DNA from: Streptomyces katrae
Lineage (GTDB): Bacteria > Actinomycetota > Actinomycetes > Streptomycetales > Streptomycetaceae
Assembly (NCBI RefSeq): GCF_000966975.1
Contig: NZ_JZWV01000199.1
Coordinates: forward strand, 1 to 19,424
Direction: 5' to 3'
DNA length: 19,424 bases
Shown here piece by piece: positions 14,471-19,424 of this stretch. Positions within the stretch are counted from its first letter, which is position 1, and every line of letters starts with the position of its first letter. The notes under the pieces are model-generated. The model did no database searches, was not told the origin of the DNA, and was given only the letters and a program-made list of their open reading frames with translations. Made by a program: the position numbers and the translations under genes.

Positions 14471-14513
14471 AACCGGGCGCGCACCACTACCGGCGAAGCG
14501 AGAGGATCTCCGT

Positions 14514-15728
14514 GTGGAACTCACTCTCCTCGGCACCGGTACCCCCGAAGGACTGCCCCGCCCCGGCTGTCCCTGCGCCGTCTGCGCGGTCTCCGTCGGC
14601 ACCCGGGCGCGCGCCGCGACCTCCGTCCTCGTCGACGGCGCACTGCTCCTCGACCTCACCCCCGGGGCGGTGCTCGCCGGGGCCCGCGCCGGGCATTCGC
14701 TGGCCGGCGTACGGCAGGTGCTGCTGACCCACCCGCACGACGGCCCGGCCGTCGAGCTGCCGCCCGGGCTGCCCGCCGCCGGACGGGTCCCCGACGGGCG
14801 GGAGCTCGCCGTGATCAGCGGGCACCGGGTGCGGGCCGTACCGATGGACGCCCCCGGCACCGGGTACGAGGTCACCGGCCCGGACGGGACCCGGCTGCTG
14901 TACCTGCCGCCCGGCGGGGCACCGGCCGGCACCGAGGGGGTACCCGCCCGGCACCCGTACGACGTGGTCCTCGCCGACGTGCTCGGCCGGCCCGAGGCCC
15001 TCGCCCGGCTGCGGTCCACCGGAGCCGTCGGCCCCGCCACCGACGTGATCGCCGTCCACCTCGACCACGACACCCCGCCCGGCCGGGAGCTGGAGCGCCG
15101 CTGCGCCGCCGCCGGGGCCCGCGCCGTCCCCGACGGCACCACGGTGACCACCGGCGACTACCACGCCGTACCGGACGTACCGCGCCGCACCCTGGTCCTG
15201 GGCGGCGCCCGCTCCGGCAAGTCCGTCGAGGCGGAGCGGCGCCTGGAGGCCTTCCCCGAGGTGACCTACGTCGCCACCGGCGGCACCCGCGACGGCGACG
15301 CGGAATGGGCCCAGCGCGTCGGCCTCCACCGCGAGCGGCGGCCCGCCCACTGGCGGACGGCCGAGACCTGCGACCTGGTGCCGCTGCTGGAGCTGCCCGG
15401 GGCGCCCCTGCTGATCGACTGCCTCGCCCTGTGGCTCACCGACGCCATGGACCGGGCCGGGGCATGGGACGACGCCGTCTGGGCGGCCGGCGGGCAGAAG
15501 GAACTCCGTGCCCGGATCGCGGACCTGGTCGCGGCGGTCCGCGCCACCCGCCGCACGGTGGTCCTCGTGAGCAACGAGGTCGGCTCCGGAGTGGTCCCCG
15601 CGACCGCCTCCGGACGGCGGTTCCGCGACGAGCTGGGCCGCCTCAACAACGCGGTGGCGGGCGAGTGCGAGCACGTCCTGCTGGTGGTCGCCGGGCAGGC
15701 CCTCGCACTCAAGGAGCCCCCGTCGTGA
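14514..15728 (+). CDS. cobU: CobU (adenosylcobinamide kinase / guanylyltransferase) with N-terminal MBL-like domain
   Basis: A 404-residue two-part protein. The C-terminal 180 residues (from about 225) are a complete CobU, which phosphorylates adenosylcobinamide and transfers GMP to it. The P-loop is GGARSGKS (230-237), then YVATGGTRD, the HRERRPAHWRTAE region with the guanylylated histidine, LIDCLALWLTDAM, VLVSNEVGSGVVP and RRFRDELGRLNNAVA. The N-terminal 220 residues begin ELTLLGTGTPEGLPRPGCPCAVC, like PhnP-type metallo-beta-lactamase-fold proteins. However, the metal motif is reduced to LLTHPHDGPAVEL, with no full HxHxDH, so hydrolase activity may be lost. CobU alone is usually about 180 residues. 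The GTG start has AGAGGA 7 nt upstream. The stop overlaps the start of cobT (GTGA). Confidence 0.92.
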   Translation: MELTLLGTGTPEGLPRPGCPCAVCAVSVGTRARAATSVLVDGALLLDLTPGAVLAGARAGHSLAGVRQVLLTHPHDGPAVELPPGLPAAGRVPDGRELAVISGHRVRAVPMDAPGTGYEVTGPDGTRLLYLPPGGAPAGTEGVPARHPYDVVLADVLGRPEALARLRSTGAVGPATDVIAVHLDHDTPPGRELERRCAAAGARAVPDGTTVTTGDYHAVPDVPRRTLVLGGARSGKSVEAERRLEAFPEVTYVATGGTRDGDAEWAQRVGLHRERRPAHWRTAETCDLVPLLELPGAPLLIDCLALWLTDAMDRAGAWDDAVWAAGGQKELRARIADLVAAVRATRRTVVLVSNEVGSGVVPATASGRRFRDELGRLNNAVAGECEHVLLVVAGQALALKEPPS

Positions 15729-16861
15729 CGGATCGACAGCCGCCCCCGAAGGAGGGCCCCGGCGGCTGTAATCTCTGGCAGATGACCACGCTGAATCTCG
15801 ACGACTTCTCCGATCTGATCGAACGCCCCGACGGGGGCGTCCGGCGTGACGCCGAGGAGCGTCGTGGGCGCCTCGCCCTGCCGCCCGGCGCCCTGGGCCG
15901 GCTCGACGAGCTCGCCGAATGGCTGGCCGCCGCGCAGGGCCGGGTACCGGTCAGGCCGATCGAACGGCCCCGGGTGGTCCTGTTCGCCGCCGACCACGGC
16001 ATCGCCTCCGGCGGGGTCTCCGCCCGGCCCGCGGGCAGCGCCCACGAGCTGGTGCGCGCGGTGCTCGACGGGACCAGCCCGGTCTCGATCCTGGCCGAGC
16101 GCTTCGGCGCGGGCGTCCGCGTCGTCGACGCGGGCCTGGACTGCGACCCGGGCCTGCTGCCCGAGGAAGTCGTCCGCCACCGCGTACGGCGCGGCAGCGG
16201 CCGCATCGACGTCGAGGACGCGCTCACGGCCGAGGAGGCCGAGGCCGCGCTGAAGCTCGGCATCCGCATCGCCGACGAGGAGGCCGACTCCGGCACCGAC
16301 CTGGTCGTCCTCGGCGACCTCAGCGTGGGCGGCACCACCGTCGCGGCCACCCTCGTCGCCGCCCTGTGCGGCACCGACGCCTCCGTGGTCACCGGCCGGG
16401 GCGGCCTGCCGATCGACGACCTGGCCTGGATGCGCAAGTGCGCCGCCATCCGCGACTCGCTGCGCCGCGCCCGCCCGGTGCTCGGCGACCAGACGGCGCT
16501 GCTGGCGGCGGTCGGCGGCGCGGACGTCGCCGCCATCACCGGCTTCCTGCTCCAGTGCGCGGTGCGCCGTACGCCCGTCATCCTCGACGGGATCGTCTCG
16601 GCCGCCTGCGGGCTGGTCGCCCAGCGGGCCGCCTTCCGCGCCCCCGACTGGTGGCTGGCGGGGCAGAGCAGCGGGGAACCGGGCCAGGCCAAGGCACTGG
16701 ACCGGATGGCACTCAACCCCGTCCTCGACCACGGCGTCACAGTGGGAGAGGGAACCGGGGCCCTGCTGGCGCTCCCCCTGGTCCAGGCGGCCGCCGCGCT
16801 CGCCGCGGAACTCCCGGAGACTTCCTCCGGAGAGGGCCCGACGGACCAGAAGACGGACTGA
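15725..16861 (+). CDS. cobT: Nicotinate-nucleotide--dimethylbenzimidazole phosphoribosyltransferase CobT
   Basis: Makes alpha-ribazole phosphate from dimethylbenzimidazole and nicotinate mononucleotide, supplying the lower ligand that CobS attaches. The protein has 378 residues from this start. Conserved blocks are LPPGALGRLDELAEWLA, VVLFAADHGIASGGVSARPAG, LGDLSVGGTTVAA, GRGGLPIDDLAWMRK, GGADVAAITGFLLQCAVRRTPVILDGIVSAAC, WLAGQSSGEPGQ and VGEGTGALLALPL. The last contains the expected catalytic base E342. The GTG at 15725 has AAGGAG 8 nt upstream and overlaps the cobU stop, implying coupled translation. An ATG at 15782 (MTTLNLDDF) begins at the conserved region and has its own possible leaderless -10, so two starts may be used. 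CobT uses nicotinate mononucleotide, which ties it loosely to the NAD gene nadA in the same window. Confidence 0.94.
   Translation: MTDRQPPPKEGPGGCNLWQMTTLNLDDFSDLIERPDGGVRRDAEERRGRLALPPGALGRLDELAEWLAAAQGRVPVRPIERPRVVLFAADHGIASGGVSARPAGSAHELVRAVLDGTSPVSILAERFGAGVRVVDAGLDCDPGLLPEEVVRHRVRRGSGRIDVEDALTAEEAEAALKLGIRIADEEADSGTDLVVLGDLSVGGTTVAATLVAALCGTDASVVTGRGGLPIDDLAWMRKCAAIRDSLRRARPVLGDQTALLAAVGGADVAAITGFLLQCAVRRTPVILDGIVSAACGLVAQRAAFRAPDWWLAGQSSGEPGQAKALDRMALNPVLDHGVTVGEGTGALLALPLVQAAAALAAELPETSSGEGPTDQKTD
15769..15781 (+). promoter_or_regulatory. Possible internal leaderless -10 (TAATCT) before the second cobT start
   Basis: TAATCT (15769-15774) is preceded by TG and followed by seven bases and the ATG at 15782. 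The geometry is the same as at the DUF3043 gene. No -35 element is evident. It would allow cobT expression independent of cobU. Confidence 0.3.
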
Positions 16862-16884
16862 AAGTACCGGGCACCACGGGCCTG

Positions 16885-16920
16885 ACCAGTCCGCAGTGCT
16901 CGTACGGCCTGCGGACCGGT
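16885..16920 (+). terminator. Probable terminator after cobT
   Basis: ACCAGTCCGCAG (16885-16896) and CTGCGGACCGGT (16909-16920) pair over 12 positions with one A-C mismatch and a 12-nt loop. It lies 24 bp past the cobT stop. Its right arm overlaps an in-frame GTG at 16919, which argues against that codon as the start of the next gene. Confidence 0.55.
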
Positions 16921-16928
16921 GACGCCCA

Positions 16929-16934
16929 TATCAT
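16929..16934 (+). promoter_or_regulatory. Candidate -10 element (TATCAT) of the lysyltransferase gene
   Basis: TATCAT matches TATAAT at five of six positions and ends 8 bp before the ATG at 16943, so a transcript from here would be leaderless or nearly so. It directly follows the cobT terminator. No good -35 hexamer is seen at 16-18 bp. Confidence 0.45.
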
Positions 16935-16942
16935 CGCGTTTC

Positions 16943-18847
16943 ATGGGAGAGGTCCGCTTGTCCAGCGTAGAAACCGACCGGAACAGCCTCGATCAGGCTT
17001 CCGGCAAGGGTTCCAACAACAAGAAGGAGAAGGAGAGGGAGAAGGAGCAGGCAACAGAGGCCTCCGCGAAGCCGGAGAACCGCAGGGGGACCCCTCGTTC
17101 GCGGCGCAGCGCCGCCTTCGCGGTCTGGTACCTCCGGGCCGTGACCTTCGTCAACTTCCTGAGCGCGGTGTGGCTTTCGCTCGGGCAGGACCTGCGCCGG
17201 CACAACACCGCCGACTTCTACACCCCGTACCTGCTGACGGCCGGCTTCGCCTCCGGCCTGTTCTCACTGCTGCTCGCGGTCACCATGGGACGCCGCAAGC
17301 GGGCCGCCTGGATCCTGAACCTGGTGGTCAGCGGCCTGCTGCTGCTGGCGTTCGCGGTCGCCGCCTTCGCCCCGTGCACCAGCGGCGAGTTCAGCCTGTG
17401 CTACCCGGAGTTCCGCGAGCACGCCCAGAACTGGGTCTCGCTCGCCCTGACCGCCGCCTTCGTCGGCGCCCTCCTGGTGGGCCGCCACGAGTTCTACGCC
17501 AAGGGCGACCGCTCCAACCCCAAGCTGGCCACCGCCGTCGCCGCCGTGGGCCTGCTGCTCACCTCGCTGATCGCCGCCCTCCTCGTCGGCGCCACCAACA
17601 CCGACCCGGACCGGGCCGACGCCACGTTCCTGGCCCGCTGGCGCTACGGCGTGATGCGGCTGATCACCCTGGCGCCCGACGACAAGGCGTACCAGTCGAT
17701 CACCACCCCCGCCTGGGTGGACGTGTTCATCAACGTCATGTCGATGCTGCTGCTGCTCGCCGTGCTGTTCGCGGCGTTCCGCTCCCGCCGCGCCGTCGAC
17801 CCGATCACCCCCGAGGACGAGGAGAGGCTGCGCGCGCTCCTCGCCAAGCAGGGCGACCGCGACTCCCTCGGCTACTTCGCGCTGCGCCGCGAGAAGTCCG
17901 TCATCTGGTCCCCGACCGGCAAGGCCGCCGTCACCTACCGCGTCGTCGGCGGGGTCTCGCTGGCCTCCGGCGACCCCATCGGCGACCCCGAGGCCTGGCC
18001 CGGCGCCATCGAGCCCTGGCTGGCCGAGGCCCGCGAGCACGGCTGGGTGCCCGCCGTCATGGGTGCCTCCGAGGAGGCCGGACAGATCTACGCCCGGCAC
18101 GGGCTGGACGCCCTGGAGCTCGGTGACGAGGCCATCGTCGAAACCGACGAGTTCACGCTGGAGGGCCGCGCCATGCGCACCGTCCGGCAGGCCTACAACC
18201 GCGTCAAGCGGGCCGGCTACACCGTCCGCATCCGCCGCCACGCCGACATCCCCGCCGACGAGATGGCCGTCCTGCTCCAGCGCGCCGACGACTGGCGCGA
18301 CGGCGCGACCGAGCGCGGCTTCTCCATGGCCCTGGGGCGCCTGGGCGACCCCGACGACGGCCAGTGCGTGATGCTGGAGTGCACCGACGGCAACGGCGAC
18401 CTGCGCGCCGTGCTCTCCTTCGTCCCGTGGGGCCCCAAGGGCCTGTCCCTGGACCTGATGCGGCGTGACCGTGACTCCGAGAACGGCCTGATGGAGTTCA
18501 TGGTCATCGAACTCCTGGAACGCTCGAAGGAGATCGGCGTCACACAGGTCTCACTGAACTTCGCCATGTTCCGTTCCGTCTTCGAGCGGGGGTCCAAGCT
18601 CGGCGCGGGACCGGTGCTGCGCATGTGGCGCTCGCTGCTGAGCTTCTTCTCCCGCTGGTGGCAGATCGAGTCCCTCTACCGGGCCAACGCCAAATACCGC
18701 CCGATCTGGGAGCCGCGGTTCATGCTCTTCGAGAAGAGTTCCGACCTGCTGCGCATCGGAATCGCGGCGGGCCGGGCCGAGGGCTTCCTGGAGGCGCCCG
18801 GCCTGCCGAAGTGGCTGCACCGCAGACATCTGGAGACGATTCGTTGA
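16943..18847 (+). CDS. Phosphatidylglycerol lysyltransferase domain (DUF2156) membrane protein, MprF/LysX-like
   Basis: A 634-residue protein. A Lys/Glu-rich cytoplasmic tail (residues 1-55) is followed by six transmembrane helices (about 58-80, 95-115, 121-144, 164-182, 196-217 and 258-280). A cytoplasmic DUF2156 domain follows from about 290: YRVVGGVSLASGDPIGDPEAW, GDEAIVETDEFTLEGRAMRTVRQAYNRVKRAGY, LMRRDRDSENGLMEFMVIEL, QVSLNFAMFRSVFE, then YRPIWEPRFMLFE. This domain transfers lysine from Lys-tRNA to phosphatidylglycerol, lowering surface negative charge; the amino acid and lipid used here are inferred. No lysyl-tRNA synthetase domain is fused, unlike mycobacterial LysX. I use the ATG at 16943 (leaderless geometry). 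A TTG at 16958 with GGGAGAGG 5 nt upstream is a strong alternative. The stop overlaps the next gene by TTGA. Confidence 0.88.
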   Translation: MGEVRLSSVETDRNSLDQASGKGSNNKKEKEREKEQATEASAKPENRRGTPRSRRSAAFAVWYLRAVTFVNFLSAVWLSLGQDLRRHNTADFYTPYLLTAGFASGLFSLLLAVTMGRRKRAAWILNLVVSGLLLLAFAVAAFAPCTSGEFSLCYPEFREHAQNWVSLALTAAFVGALLVGRHEFYAKGDRSNPKLATAVAAVGLLLTSLIAALLVGATNTDPDRADATFLARWRYGVMRLITLAPDDKAYQSITTPAWVDVFINVMSMLLLLAVLFAAFRSRRAVDPITPEDEERLRALLAKQGDRDSLGYFALRREKSVIWSPTGKAAVTYRVVGGVSLASGDPIGDPEAWPGAIEPWLAEAREHGWVPAVMGASEEAGQIYARHGLDALELGDEAIVETDEFTLEGRAMRTVRQAYNRVKRAGYTVRIRRHADIPADEMAVLLQRADDWRDGATERGFSMALGRLGDPDDGQCVMLECTDGNGDLRAVLSFVPWGPKGLSLDLMRRDRDSENGLMEFMVIELLERSKEIGVTQVSLNFAMFRSVFERGSKLGAGPVLRMWRSLLSFFSRWWQIESLYRANAKYRPIWEPRFMLFEKSSDLLRIGIAAGRAEGFLEAPGLPKWLHRRHLETIR

Positions 18848-19424
18848 CGTCGTGGACGACGGCCTCACCGCGGCGGTTCGCCCGCCGCGAGTGGGGCCCC
18901 CTGTTCTGGACCCTCAGGGACGCACTCGTCCGCGACAAGTGGCGCGCCGTCCCGATGACCATCGGCGCGGTCTGCCTCACCTCGGTCTTCCAGATCGTGC
19001 AGAACACGCACTGGGGCTTCCAGCCCGTCCAGAACCTCGGGTCCGTCAAGGCCGTCGATCCCCTGTGGCTCGCGCTGCTGCGCACGCCGCTCTCCCTCTT
19101 CGTCCCCGCCCTCGACCTCCCCGTGTGGGGGGCGCTCGCGCAGATCCTGCTGGTCTTCGGCATCGCAGAGATCTGCATCGGCTGGTGGCGCACCCTGCTG
19201 ATCGGCTACATCGCCACCCTCGCCGGCACCACCTACGCCCGCATCGGGCTCTCCCTCGGCCCCGACCACCCCTTCGGCCTGCCGGTGACGGACCGCGTCG
19301 TCAACGACACCGGCCCGTCGGCGGCGGTGGTCGGCCTGGCCCTGTACGTGTGCTGGCGCTACCGGGCCTACTTCACCGGCACCCTGGTGATCCTCGTGAT
19401 GATCGGCGAGGTGCTCGTCAAGGA
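18844..19424 (+). CDS. Rhomboid-like multi-pass membrane protein, truncated by the window end
   Basis: An open frame begins at a TTG (18844) whose TTGA overlaps the lysyltransferase stop, and runs 193 codons to the window edge without a stop. It reads TSWTTASPRRFARREW, then hydrophobic segments around VPMTIGAVCLTSVFQIV, PLWLALLRTPLSLFVPAL, GALAQILLVFGIAEICIGWW and LLIGYIATLAGTTYA. NDTGPSAAVVGLALYVCW and YFTGTLVILVMIGEVLV follow. The GPSAAVVGL segment resembles the serine-bearing GxS motif of rhomboid proteases, and E-ICIGWWRTLLIGYIATL resembles rhomboid helix 2-3. The catalytic histidine would lie beyond the window, so activity cannot be judged. Four-base coupling to the lysyltransferase suggests a shared envelope role. 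Confidence 0.7.
   Translation, partial: MTSWTTASPRRFARREWGPLFWTLRDALVRDKWRAVPMTIGAVCLTSVFQIVQNTHWGFQPVQNLGSVKAVDPLWLALLRTPLSLFVPALDLPVWGALAQILLVFGIAEICIGWWRTLLIGYIATLAGTTYARIGLSLGPDHPFGLPVTDRVVNDTGPSAAVVGLALYVCWRYRAYFTGTLVILVMIGEVLVK

Noticed and set aside
14421..14513. Cobalamin riboswitch before cobU
   Set aside because: The spacer is only 93 bp, and no B12-box-like sequence or long structured leader is visible.
16919..16942. GTG at 16919 as start of the lysyltransferase
   Set aside because: It falls inside the probable cobT terminator hairpin and upstream of the likely -10 element, with no ribosome site.
1..19424. tRNA, rRNA, CRISPR, insertion sequences or attachment sites
   Set aside because: Reading both strands showed no cloverleaf, rRNA segment, regular repeat-spacer array, transposase or integrase.

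Overview
This window is chromosomal DNA from a Streptomyces or close relative. GC content is very high, most codons end in G or C, GTG and TTG starts are common, intrinsic terminators are long GC hairpins without a U tract, and gene ends often overlap by four bases. No rRNA, tRNA, CRISPR array, insertion sequence, phage gene or integration site was recognised. It reads as conserved core chromosome rather than an island.

Layout, left to right. (1) 41-3537: an adenosine-kinase-type PfkB kinase (adoK-like, minus), a small secreted protein (minus), then a 71-residue protein and a large single-pass cell-surface protein with three cysteine pairs (plus). (2) 3626-5505: the A-type Fe-S carrier erpA (minus) and, divergently, quinolinate synthase nadA (plus). 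NadA is a 4Fe-4S enzyme of NAD synthesis, so the pairing makes functional sense. The nadA upstream region holds a good promoter and a dense cluster of CGTCA/TGACG half-sites. (3) 5570-10423, all minus: cobS, a NarL-type response regulator without a visible kinase, and an RND-superfamily exporter of the SwrC/YerP type. Two clean inverted repeats lie between the regulator and the exporter. (4) 10494-14420: a membrane protein with an HxHH signature, pspAA-pspA (phage-shock envelope-stress pair, minus), a divergent DUF3043 membrane protein coupled to a CmoM/SmtA-like methyltransferase, and a small conserved protein. (5) 14514-16861: cobU fused to a degraded metallo-beta-lactamase-like domain, followed by cobT. 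Together with cobS these supply the nucleotide-loop assembly steps of cobalamin synthesis. (6) 16943-19424: an MprF-like phosphatidylglycerol lysyltransferase (DUF2156) coupled to a rhomboid-like membrane protein that runs off the window.

Themes: cofactor biosynthesis (NAD, Fe-S, B12) is interleaved with envelope maintenance (PspA/PspAA, MprF-like, RND exporter). Convergent gene pairs are separated by strong two-way terminators. I found no clearly unprecedented multi-gene system. The points most worth checking are the repeat cluster at nadA, the apparent CTG start of the methyltransferase, the MBL-like/CobU fusion, the inverted repeats between regulator and exporter, and the uncharacterised HxHH membrane protein.
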